From: Bacteroidales bacterium UBA1736 | GTDB taxonomy: Bacteria > Bacteroidota > Bacteroidia > Bacteroidales > UBA932 | NCBI GenBank assembly: GCA_002315825.1 | Contig: DCIC01000035.1 | Coordinates: 1-9,248 of the forward strand | DNA: 9,248 nt | Direction: 5' to 3' | In this document: piece after piece, positions 1-6,993 of the stretch | Numbering within the stretch: the first letter of the stretch is position 1 | Layout: the number at the start of each line of letters is the position of its first letter | The notes under the pieces: model-generated | Databases searched by the model: none | Told to the model about the DNA's origin: nothing | The model's input: only the letters and a program-made list of their open reading frames with translations | Made by a program: the position numbers and the translations under genes

Positions 1-3000
1 ACAGGAATAACCTGCGGCGGGCTTGATTATCTTAGCGCTGCAGCCCGAAGGAAGCTGCTTTTCCAGACAATCGTCCATCCAGCTTGAGACTGCCTCCACC
101 AGGGTCACCTTCACTGACCTCAGAAGCATCGGCTCAAAATTGTCGGAGCATTGAGGGCAGTTGCAATGTGTGCTGCGTGTGTGGACGCTTGCGGCAAATA
201 CACCGAATGCAGACCCTTGAGCGGAGCCTTTAGCCGCCACAAAATCAGCGAGACTGAGGCATTTGCCGTCAGGCTGCCTCAACATTGGGATTCTATGTGA
301 GCCAAATACTATGTCATCCTCATCGCGGACAGCTTCGAAAAACTTCGCCGCAACCCTCAATGAAAGGGCATCCGTATCCTGCAAATGAGCGAGCAGCATC
401 TCGGCTTCAGTGCGCAGGACGGAGTCAGACTTCATCCTCCAGGTGGCGAAAAACATCCTCCAGTCGAAGAACGGCATCACCTCTTCAAGGGACAGCTCCC
501 TAAACGGAATATCCTCGAAAACCTGTCCTCGAAGATAGGACCTCTCTTCGAATTCAATCCTTTCGCGCGGAGCCGCTGTGCTTGCGTAGGATAGTGCTGC
601 CTTGCGAATTCTCTCCTGATTGGAATGCTCCTGAGCTTCAAATCCTTCACGGTCAATGAGACATTTCTTTGCCATTACCGCTGTTGCGGAGGCGTCAGGA
701 CCATAGAATACGTGCTTGTACAGGGGAGAAAGCTTCACGGCGGTGTGAACTGCGGAAGCTGTGGCTCCTCCGACAAAAAGAGGTGTACTCAGACCACGTG
801 CACTCATCTCGCGGCAAAGCTCCTCCATCTGATAAAGGGAGGGTGTAATCAGACCGCTTACCCCTATTATGTCAGCACCAGTCCTGGCCGCTGTTTCAAG
901 AATTGTCTCCTTGGGGACCATCACTCCCAGATCTGTTACATCAAAGCCGTTGCAAGTCAAGACGATGGCTGTGATGTTTTTGCCTATGTCGTGTACATCC
1001 CCCTTCACTGTAGCAATTATGGCCTTCGGTTTTGTATTGACTGAGCATCCATCATCTAAGCTCATATAGGGAGATAGTATTGCAACGGCATCGCGCATTA
1101 TCTTTGCGGACTTCACTACTTGTGGAAGAAACATCCTGCCCGCGCCGAAGTTGTCGCCAACGGTCTGCATTCCCGCCATCAGGGGGCCTTCAATAACCGC
1201 TACCGCGCTTCCCATAAGCTGCAGGCACTCCATAACGTCCTTCTCAAGATCTGCTGCGCTTCCCCTTACCAGCGATGCGGAAAGCCTTGTGGGTGCACTC
1301 TGTGAGGCGGAAGCTGTGGGGCTCTGAACTGTATTTGTTTGATCTTTTGATGAAAGAACCTGTTGCGCTTTTGCTATCAATCTTTCTGTGGCATCGTCCC
1401 TGCGGTCAAGAATCACATCCTCCACCTTTTCCAGCATATCTGGCTCTATTTCACTATAGACTTGGAGCATACCCGGATTGACGATACCCATATCAAGTCC
1501 GGCCTCCGTAGCGTGGTATAGAAAGGCTGAGTGCATTGCTTCCCTGACAGCATTGTTCCCGCGGAAGGAGAAAGAGAGGTTCGAGATGCCTCCGGATGTG
1601 CGCACGCCGCTAAGATTGCTTTTTATCCAACGTACTGCCTCGATGAAATCGACTCCGTAGCGCCTGTGCTCATCGATGCCGGTTCCGACTGCGAGTACAT
1701 TCACATCGAAAATAATGTCGCACGCCGGGATGCAAGCCTTTTTTGTGAGTAGATTGTAGGCTCTGCTGCATATCTGTATCTTTCGATTGAAACTGGTGGC
1801 CTGTCCCTGTTCGTCGAAGGCCATTACTATCATCGCTCCTCCCAGTCTTTTTATTTCCAATGCTTTCTCAAGGAAAGTATCTTCACCTTCCTTAAGGGAG
1901 ATGGAGTTGACTATGCATTTCCCCTGTGCGTTTTTGAGACCCTCTATGACTGTGGACCAATCTGAAGAGTCGATCATCAGCGCTGCTTTTGCGACTGCGG
2001 GGTCATTGGAAATGTACCGCAGGAATGTCTTCATCTGCTTTGCGGAGTCCAGCATCGCGTCATCCATATTGATGTCGATAACTGATGCACCGCCCTCAAT
2101 CTGATCCGCTGCAATCTGCAGGGCTTGGTCATATTGCCCCTCTGTAATGAGGCGTGCAAATTTGCGCGAGCCAGCGACGTTCGTGCGCTCTCCCACATTG
2201 GTGAAATTGGAGGTCTTCGCATCGAGAGTGAATGACTCCAATCCGCTTACAAACAGAGTGTTACTGTCTTTATTGGCCGGGATTGTGCGTGCCTTGCATC
2301 CCTGTATGGACTTTGCGACGGCGGCGATGTGCTCCGGAGTGGTGCCGCAACATCCACCTGCAATGTTTAAGATGCCCTTTGCTGCCATTGCTTTCATTTC
2401 CCGGGCCATCTGCTCGGGGCTCTGGTCATATTCTCCCATCTGGTTAGGGAGCCCGGCGTTGGGGTAGCAGATTACTCTGCACTTTGCAAATCCCGCCACT
2501 TCTTCTACAAGAGGTGTAAGCTCGTGCGCACCGAGCGAGCAATTGAGCCCGAAGGCCCACAAATCAGCGTGCTCCACACTTCTGTAGAACGCTTCGAGAG
2601 TCTGCCCGGTAAGTGTTCTTGAGCTGCGGTCGCTGACCGACACCGAGACTGCGGCAGGAAGCCTGACACCGAGCTTGTCCATAGCGTAGAGCGCCGCCTT
2701 TACATTGAGTGCATCAAAGCAGGTCTCAATGAGAATAAGGTCCACTCCACCTTCGGCAAGGGCACCGATCTGTTCCGAGTAAGCGCGGACCAGATCATCG
2801 AAATCGTATTGTCGGAATGAAGGGTCATTGATGTCTGAAGCCAGAGATAGAGATTTGCCAGTGGGTCCCACGCTTCCTGCAACGAGGATTTCCCGTCCCG
2901 CTTCGTTTGCGGCGCGCCTTGCTATACCTGCTGCGGCTAGTGCCATAGAGCCGGCCTTTTGCTGAAGGCCGTATTCCTGCTGGCTGATGGGATTTGCGCT

Positions 3001-3183
3001 GAAACTGTTTGTCTCGATTATGTCAGCTCCTGCATCTATGTATGCTTTGTGGACGGATAGTATCGCTTGCGGATCGGTGAGGTTGAGGGTCTCAAAATTG
3101 GAAGCCCCGGGGAAGCGGTTCTGGAGGACCGTTCCCATTGCTCCGTCGAGCACCAGTATTCTGTCCGATTGTTCTAGAAGCAT
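1..3183 (-). CDS. metH: Cobalamin-dependent methionine synthase MetH (3' end outside window)
   Basis: Transfers the methyl group of 5-methyl-tetrahydrofolate via methylcobalamin to homocysteine, giving methionine in the cytoplasm. The frame is open for 1061 codons from ATG at 3183 to the window edge. Domains in order: homocysteine-binding (from LDGAMGT near residue 13) with zinc ligands Cys215 (GLNC) and Cys278/Cys279 (GGCCGT), the same 63-residue spacing as in E. coli; pterin-binding from about 322 (NVGERTNVAGS); an S/T/Q-rich linker about 607-637; cap domain; B12 domain with GDVHDIGK (Asp729, axial His731) and SGLITPS (Ser776, Ser782); reactivation domain from about 880, with Asp907 in FFDW and ending in KPAAGY. 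Start chosen because the homology begins there. It overlaps metF by 10 nt, suggesting coupled translation. Oddities: the reactivation domain is shorter than in E. coli, has an HCNCPQC cluster (1006-1012), and has Lys1054 where the SAM-motif Arg is expected. Probably only about 15-30 residues are missing. Confidence 0.96.
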   Translation of the reverse strand, partial: MLLEQSDRILVLDGAMGTVLQNRFPGASNFETLNLTDPQAILSVHKAYIDAGADIIETNSFSANPISQQEYGLQQKAGSMALAAAGIARRAANEAGREILVAGSVGPTGKSLSLASDINDPSFRQYDFDDLVRAYSEQIGALAEGGVDLILIETCFDALNVKAALYAMDKLGVRLPAAVSVSVSDRSSRTLTGQTLEAFYRSVEHADLWAFGLNCSLGAHELTPLVEEVAGFAKCRVICYPNAGLPNQMGEYDQSPEQMAREMKAMAAKGILNIAGGCCGTTPEHIAAVAKSIQGCKARTIPANKDSNTLFVSGLESFTLDAKTSNFTNVGERTNVAGSRKFARLITEGQYDQALQIAADQIEGGASVIDINMDDAMLDSAKQMKTFLRYISNDPAVAKAALMIDSSDWSTVIEGLKNAQGKCIVNSISLKEGEDTFLEKALEIKRLGGAMIVMAFDEQGQATSFNRKIQICSRAYNLLTKKACIPACDIIFDVNVLAVGTGIDEHRRYGVDFIEAVRWIKSNLSGVRTSGGISNLSFSFRGNNAVREAMHSAFLYHATEAGLDMGIVNPGMLQVYSEIEPDMLEKVEDVILDRRDDATERLIAKAQQVLSSKDQTNTVQSPTASASQSAPTRLSASLVRGSAADLEKDVMECLQLMGSAVAVIEGPLMAGMQTVGDNFGAGRMFLPQVVKSAKIMRDAVAILSPYMSLDDGCSVNTKPKAIIATVKGDVHDIGKNITAIVLTCNGFDVTDLGVMVPKETILETAARTGADIIGVSGLITPSLYQMEELCREMSARGLSTPLFVGGATASAVHTAVKLSPLYKHVFYGPDASATAVMAKKCLIDREGFEAQEHSNQERIRKAALSYASTAAPRERIEFEERSYLRGQVFEDIPFRELSLEEVMPFFDWRMFFATWRMKSDSVLRTEAEMLLAHLQDTDALSLRVAAKFFEAVRDEDDIVFGSHRIPMLRQPDGKCLSLADFVAAKGSAQGSAFGVFAASVHTRSTHCNCPQCSDNFEPMLLRSVKVTLVEAVSSWMDDCLEKQLPSGCSAKIIKPAAGYSC

Positions 3184-4091
3184 TCTTTGATTACACCGAT
3201 TACGTTTTCTGACTTGCCCATAGTGTAGAAGTGCACCGCCGGGACTTCATTTGATAGAAGCTCCTTTGTCTGCATTGTGGCCCATTCGCGCCCGATCTCG
3301 TAGCAGGCCTGAGCATTGTCCTTGTTCTTTTCGATTTCCTTTGAGAGATCCAGAGGGATGTTGATTGAAAATGACTCCGGAAGGAGGGTGAGCTGCCTGT
3401 ATGTGGAGATGGGTTTGATCCCCGGGATTATGGGGATTGTTATCCCGGCCTTGCGCGCCATTTCAACGAATTTGAAGAAAGCGCTGTTGTCAAAGAACAT
3501 TTGTGTGATGATGTAGTCGGCTCCCTCATCCACTTTGGCCTTGAGCATTGCTATGTCGGTCTCCAGATTGGGGGACTCGAAATGCTTCTCCGGGTAGGCC
3601 CCGACACCGATGCAGAGCTCGGATGTGGAGCTTTCTTTCTTTATGTCCCTGACCAACTCATTTGCATAACTGTATCCTCCGACTTGTGGGGTGAAACGCT
3701 TTTCTCCTACCAGACAGTCTCCACGAAGCGCCATCACATTGTTTACTCCAAGATAGCGGAAATCGGACAGCTCGCTGAAGAGCTGCTCTTTTGTGGCTCC
3801 TGCACAAATAATATGTGGGACGACCTCCACTTTGAATTCATCCATTATTGATGCGCAGACGGCAGTCTGACTGACACGCCGGCGCTCCAGCTTGCGAAGA
3901 TACGATCCGTCGGCTTGAGGTATGAATACATATTCGTCGCGATGGTTGGTGACATTGATGTATGGGGGATTGAATTCCATCAGAGGCCGGATGCTGTCAA
4001 GCAGCTCCTTTCTGCTGATGGACTTCATTGGAGGAACTACTTCCAATGATATGAATTGTCTGCTGCCGAGAAGTATTTCGCTTATCTTCAT
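3174..4091 (-). CDS. metF: 5,10-methylenetetrahydrofolate reductase MetF
   Basis: FAD-dependent TIM-barrel enzyme that reduces 5,10-methylene-tetrahydrofolate to 5-methyl-tetrahydrofolate, the methyl donor used by MetH encoded immediately downstream. The product is 305 residues (E. coli MetF is about 296). Family motifs: LEVVPP near the N-terminus with Glu17 at the place of the catalytic acid (the usual form is FEFFPP), INVTNHRDEY (45-54), ALRGD (121-125), YPEKH (167-171), TQMFFD (196-201), PIIPGIKP (220-227) and a C-terminal HFYTM (287-291). The ATG at 4091 is preferred. An in-frame GTG at 4130 would add 13 residues with no family similarity and would run through the upstream hairpin. The stop codon lies inside metH (10-nt overlap), so the two proteins are probably made together. 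There is no Shine-Dalgarno sequence. The spacing of 57 nt from the upstream amidohydrolase is compatible with one operon. Confidence 0.95.
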   Translation of the reverse strand: MKISEILLGSRQFISLEVVPPMKSISRKELLDSIRPLMEFNPPYINVTNHRDEYVFIPQADGSYLRKLERRRVSQTAVCASIMDEFKVEVVPHIICAGATKEQLFSELSDFRYLGVNNVMALRGDCLVGEKRFTPQVGGYSYANELVRDIKKESSTSELCIGVGAYPEKHFESPNLETDIAMLKAKVDEGADYIITQMFFDNSAFFKFVEMARKAGITIPIIPGIKPISTYRQLTLLPESFSINIPLDLSKEIEKNKDNAQACYEIGREWATMQTKELLSNEVPAVHFYTMGKSENVIGVIKECF

Positions 4092-4101
4092 ACACAAAAT
4101 G

Positions 4102-4139
4102 AAAAAATGATGACCCGCTGTCGGACTCACCGACGGCTG
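4102..4139 (-). terminator. Weak hairpin plus T-run between the amidohydrolase gene and metF
   Basis: On the minus strand, GTCGG (4134-4130), loop TGAGT, CCGAC (4124-4120) forms a 5-bp stem, extendable by two pairs past one mismatch. A run of six T (4107-4102) follows about 12 nt after the stem, just before the metF ATG at 4091. It could be a partial terminator or attenuator tuning metF-metH, or an mRNA processing hairpin. Stem length and spacing are poor for a strong intrinsic terminator. Confidence 0.3.
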
Positions 4140-4148
4140 TCTGTATAT

Positions 4149-5612
4149 CTATTTGCAGTAGTCAAGGGGCGGCTTGCGATCCATCAGGGGAGAGAACTTG
4201 TGGTCTTTGCCCTGTGCGGCTTCGTATTCGTCGCGTATGGCTTTAATAGTTGCCGGATTGTTGTACAGATCAATTGCTGAAAGATAGAAGACCTTGGCTG
4301 TGGACAGAAGTGCCTTCGTGCCTATTGTGGTCCCCACGCACGATGCTGTCTGCCAGGTATGAAGCGAAATCTGGCAGTCGGGGATACACGCAACTTCTAT
4401 GGATGCCAGAGGGACCATCTGGGAAACTTCTCCCACATCTGTGGATGTGCCAATGTCCACGGCCTCCTGCAATTGGGCGGGGACAGCGGCGAAATTGTCG
4501 CAACTGCTTCTGTCACCACCGGCGGTAGCGGCCAACTTTTCTGCATATGCCATCTCTCTGTCATCCAGAATGACTCCTCCCGCTTTCTGCATATTCTTCA
4601 GCAGAATTTCGGACAGGGTCCGGTTTACGAGCTTCTCGTGACAGGCATTCACTATCTCGTATTCCATTGTTGTCCCTGTTCCCATCGCTGCACCTTGTGC
4701 TGCAAGAAGGGCTCTTTCGAATACCTCTTTTACAATCTTGGCGTCCTTGTTGCGGAAATAATAGTACACTTGTGCTTTGGAAGGGACTATGTTGGGAGCT
4801 TGTCCACCGTCTGAAATGATGTAATGGATACGTGTCCCTTCGGGGACGTGCTCGCGCATCATATTCATCATATTATCGAATGCCTCCACTGCGTCAAGCG
4901 CGGATCTTCCCATCCAGGGGGAGCCTCCTGCGTGTGCGGAAACACCACTGAAGCTGAATTTGACCGACATACAGGCTTTCCAGGTGGAGAGGCTGACTTT
5001 GTTTGCGTTGCTGGGGTGCCAGTCAAAGACGGCATCGCAACCTTCGAAGCATCCCGCCTCTGTCATATAGTATTTGCCGCCGCCTCCTTCTTCCGCAGGG
5101 CAGCCGAAGTATTTGACTGTACCCTTATGGCCCTGAGCCAGCCATTTGGAAATTGCTACCGCAGAAGCGGCAGTAGCTGTCCCCAGGATGTTGTGGCCGC
5201 AAGCGTGACCTGCGGCTCCTTCCTTCAGGGGATGCTGGTATGCGGATGTATCCTGTGACATCCCGGGGAGGGCATCAAATTCGCCCAAAAGTCCGATTAC
5301 GGGGCTTCCCGAGCCGTATGTCGCTATGAATGCTGTCGGGATATCTGCCACACCCTTCTGTACGGTGAAACCGTTCTCCTCAAGATGGCGGATGAGAATC
5401 TCGCTGCTCTCATATTCGAGATATCCTGGTTCTGCCAGGTCGTGAATCTGTTTTTGGATGGAATCGTATGTGGAAAAGCCGGATTCCAGATATTCCATTC
5501 CTATCCTATCCTTTTTAGACTGTGCAAATGCTGTCTGGGATATTGCCAATGCGACAATACAAGATAACGATAGCACTTTTATCAGGCATTTTGTAGATGT
5601 AATAGTATTCAT
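4149..5612 (-). CDS. Exported M20-family amidohydrolase, AbgB (p-aminobenzoyl-glutamate hydrolase)-like
   Basis: Zinc-type M20 amidase/peptidase of 487 residues, close to the length of E. coli AbgB (about 481), which cleaves p-aminobenzoyl-glutamate, a folate breakdown product. Motifs: EFDALPG (111-117), GHACGHN (135-141, metal His136/His140), PAEEGGGGK (172-180, catalytic Glu174 or Glu175), DWHP (197-200), SAHAGG in the lid/dimerisation domain (225-230), GTSTDVGEVS (388-397), which resembles the AbgB GSTDVGDVS signature, and a late His418. Unlike cytoplasmic AbgB it begins with a clear Sec signal peptide: Lys8/Lys12, a hydrophobic core about 13-28, and likely cleavage after AFA (28-30). The enzyme should therefore act in the periplasm or outer envelope. 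It starts 6 nt after the transporter stop, so co-transcription is very likely. The family is sure; the substrate (pABA-Glu, other N-acyl amino acid, or dipeptide) is not. Confidence 0.88.
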   Translation of the reverse strand: MNTITSTKCLIKVLSLSCIVALAISQTAFAQSKKDRIGMEYLESGFSTYDSIQKQIHDLAEPGYLEYESSEILIRHLEENGFTVQKGVADIPTAFIATYGSGSPVIGLLGEFDALPGMSQDTSAYQHPLKEGAAGHACGHNILGTATAASAVAISKWLAQGHKGTVKYFGCPAEEGGGGKYYMTEAGCFEGCDAVFDWHPSNANKVSLSTWKACMSVKFSFSGVSAHAGGSPWMGRSALDAVEAFDNMMNMMREHVPEGTRIHYIISDGGQAPNIVPSKAQVYYYFRNKDAKIVKEVFERALLAAQGAAMGTGTTMEYEIVNACHEKLVNRTLSEILLKNMQKAGGVILDDREMAYAEKLAATAGGDRSSCDNFAAVPAQLQEAVDIGTSTDVGEVSQMVPLASIEVACIPDCQISLHTWQTASCVGTTIGTKALLSTAKVFYLSAIDLYNNPATIKAIRDEYEAAQGKDHKFSPLMDRKPPLDYCK

Positions 5613-5618
5613 ATCCGA

Positions 5619-6857
5619 TTATAATGATGTGGATGAAAGTTCCTCAAGGCTCTTGCCTTTGGTCTCCGGGACAATGAAGATTGCCCACAGGAGATGGATA
5701 ATCATAAAGATGCCGAAGATGCTGAATATGACTTCGGGGATTGTCTTTTCCACTGCGATAGGGAAAAGCAGTGTGGTGATGGCCGAAATGGTCCAGTGGG
5801 TGAACGCTCCGACACTCTGGCCCTGTCCGCGAACAGCGGTAGGGAAAATCTCGGCAATGAGTACCCAAATGACTGTTCCCTGGCCTATGGCGTGTGACAA
5901 GAGGAAAAGCACCAGACATATTGTGGCGGCCCAGCCTTGAGCGAAATGAAATGAAATTGCGAGAGCAAACAGGGAAAATACGTAGCCCGAACCTCCTACG
6001 ATGAGAAGGTTCTTTCTCCCGATTTTGTCGATGAGCACCATCCCGACGATTGTTCCCGTTGTCAGGAAAACATTGGCCATTGCGCTGAGGGTGAGGGAAG
6101 TGCTGGCGGAGAATCCTGCAAGTTCATAGATCCTCGGCATATAATACAAGATGGCATTGATTCCTGACAGCTGGTTGAACAGGGCCACTGCGATAGCAAG
6201 GAGAATCGGTTTGCGGTTTGCGGAAGTCCAGAATCTGGTTTTTACCCTTTCTTTGGGCGAGTCGTGCAAAGCTGTCCTTTCTGATAGCCATCTGTGAGAC
6301 TCTATGATGAAGAAACAGAGAACGAAGAAAATGAAAGCGGGTACGGATTCTGCCCCAAGCATCCATCTCCAGGCACCTTCGCCGCTCTTTGCGATGAATA
6401 TGTTGATAAACTGGGAGGCGCACATTCCTGTGACTATGTTGAGCTGGAATATGGCGGTCATCAGTCCACGCTTTTGGGTGGGCGAAATCTCTGCGATATA
6501 AACAGGGGCGACCACTGAAGATGCACCGACACCGAGCCCACCGATAAATCTGGCAATGAACAGAGTGCTTGCGCTGAGAGCTAATCCGCTCCATACGGCT
6601 GAACTGAGATATAATGCTCCAATGCACAGGAGTGTGGGTTTGCGCCCGATGCGGTCAGATATTTTTCCTCCAAAAAGAGCTCCCAATACGGTTCCCCATA
6701 TGGCTGAACTCATTACAAGGCCGTGAAGAGTCGAGGATAAATTGAAAACGCTTTGAATCTCTTTTTCTGCGCCGTTGATGACGGCTGTGTCATATCCGAA
6801 AAGAAACCCTCCCATAGCCGCCACAAGGGCGAGAAACCATATATTTTTCTTTACCAT
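5619..6857 (-). CDS. Sugar-porter-family MFS transporter, compact form
   Basis: Twelve-helix inner-membrane secondary transporter of the sugar porter (XylE/GLUT-like) group, 412 residues. Visible signatures: GYDTAVINGA in TM1 (Asp23, equivalent to the XylE proton-coupling Asp), DRIGRKP after TM2 (68-74), Arg103 in TM4, PVYIAEISPTQKRG (118-131), ESHRW after TM6 (186-190; usually PESPRW), NQLSGIN in TM7 (228-234), DKIGRK (277-282), AEIFPTAVRG (335-344) and PETKGKSLEEL at the C-terminus. The ATG at 6857 is preferred over an in-frame GTG at 6866 because MVKKN leads directly into TM1. The TM6-TM7 cytoplasmic loop is only about 30 residues, roughly half that of XylE. XylE Gln288 and Gln415 appear as Asn228 and His354, so the substrate may not be xylose. 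First gene of the minus-strand cluster, behind a good promoter at 6908-6937. Substrate unknown; the neighbours do not suggest sugar catabolism. Confidence 0.93.
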   Translation of the reverse strand: MVKKNIWFLALVAAMGGFLFGYDTAVINGAEKEIQSVFNLSSTLHGLVMSSAIWGTVLGALFGGKISDRIGRKPTLLCIGALYLSSAVWSGLALSASTLFIARFIGGLGVGASSVVAPVYIAEISPTQKRGLMTAIFQLNIVTGMCASQFINIFIAKSGEGAWRWMLGAESVPAFIFFVLCFFIIESHRWLSERTALHDSPKERVKTRFWTSANRKPILLAIAVALFNQLSGINAILYYMPRIYELAGFSASTSLTLSAMANVFLTTGTIVGMVLIDKIGRKNLLIVGGSGYVFSLFALAISFHFAQGWAATICLVLFLLSHAIGQGTVIWVLIAEIFPTAVRGQGQSVGAFTHWTISAITTLLFPIAVEKTIPEVIFSIFGIFMIIHLLWAIFIVPETKGKSLEELSSTSL

Positions 6858-6895
6858 ATATTGCACTATTGACTAGAATCAGGGTAATGCTATTG

Positions 6896-6911
6896 TTTGT
6901 TGACATACAAA
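6896..6911. promoter_or_regulatory. Small dyad over the predicted minus-strand transcript start
   Basis: TTTGT (6896-6900) and ACAAA (6907-6911) form 5-bp inverted arms around a 6-bp centre. The dyad overlaps the -7 box and the expected transcript start of the minus cluster, where an operator would lie. The arms are short, so confidence is low. Confidence 0.3.
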
Positions 6912-6937
6912 TATAGTCCAAAATATGAGAGTCCAAA
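6908..6937 (-). promoter_or_regulatory. Bacteroidota-type promoter of the transporter-amidohydrolase-metF-metH cluster
   Basis: Read on the minus strand, TTTG (6937-6934) is followed after 18 nt by TATATTTG (6915-6908). This matches the Bacteroidota TTTG / TAnnTTTG -33/-7 pattern with near-standard spacing. It places the transcript start near 6901 and gives a leader of about 44 nt before the ATG at 6857. It is the only strong promoter-like match upstream of the minus cluster. Confidence 0.6.
6915..6937 (-). repeat. Direct repeat TTTGGACT x2 around the promoter spacer
   Basis: The octamer AGTCCAAA (minus strand TTTGGACT) occurs at 6915-6922 and again at 6930-6937, 15 bp start to start. One copy includes the -33 TTTG and the other abuts the -7 box. 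This could be a regulator binding site or a duplicated -33 element; chance in AT-rich DNA is possible. Confidence 0.4.
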
Positions 6938-6959
6938 TAATAATGTGAATGATTGTTTG

Positions 6960-6967
6960 TAGATTTG
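6960..6967 (+). promoter_or_regulatory. Possible -7 box for the VOC-alkD pair
   Basis: TAGATTTG fits TAnnTTTG and would start transcription about 20 nt before the ATG at 6994. No TTTG is found at the expected -33 distance, so this is a half-match. The divergent region 6858-6993 otherwise holds only the minus-strand promoter and short repeats. Confidence 0.35.
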
Positions 6968-6993
6968 TATATTCTTGATTAACCTATTGCATT

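Noticed and set aside
625..1044. A 139-codon, Cys-rich plus-strand frame opposite metH.
   Set aside because: It is antisense to the conserved B12 domain of metH; the cysteines come from reverse-complemented Gly/Ala codons.
1..3183. metH might be frameshifted or split, since only short antisense frames appear in this stretch.
   Set aside because: Reading every minus-strand codon from 3183 to 1 gives one open frame with all MetH domains in order; it lacks a stop only because it leaves the window.
4092..4130. An extended metF start at GTG 4130.
   Set aside because: The extra 13 residues match nothing in the family and overlap the hairpin; ATG 4091 gives the expected N-terminus.
4092..4148. A SAM-II or cobalamin riboswitch upstream of metF, which is plausible for this pathway in Bacteroidota.
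   Set aside because: The 57-nt gap lacks the conserved SAM-II pseudoknot bases I know and is far too short for a cobalamin riboswitch; only a simple short hairpin is visible.
6124..6627. A 167-codon minus-strand frame inside the transporter gene.
   Set aside because: It is another frame of the clearly recognised MFS gene, with no domain signatures of its own.
6858..6901. A methionine- or B12-responsive riboswitch in the leader of the minus cluster.
   Set aside because: The predicted leader is only about 44 nt and shows no B12-box or other known aptamer pattern.
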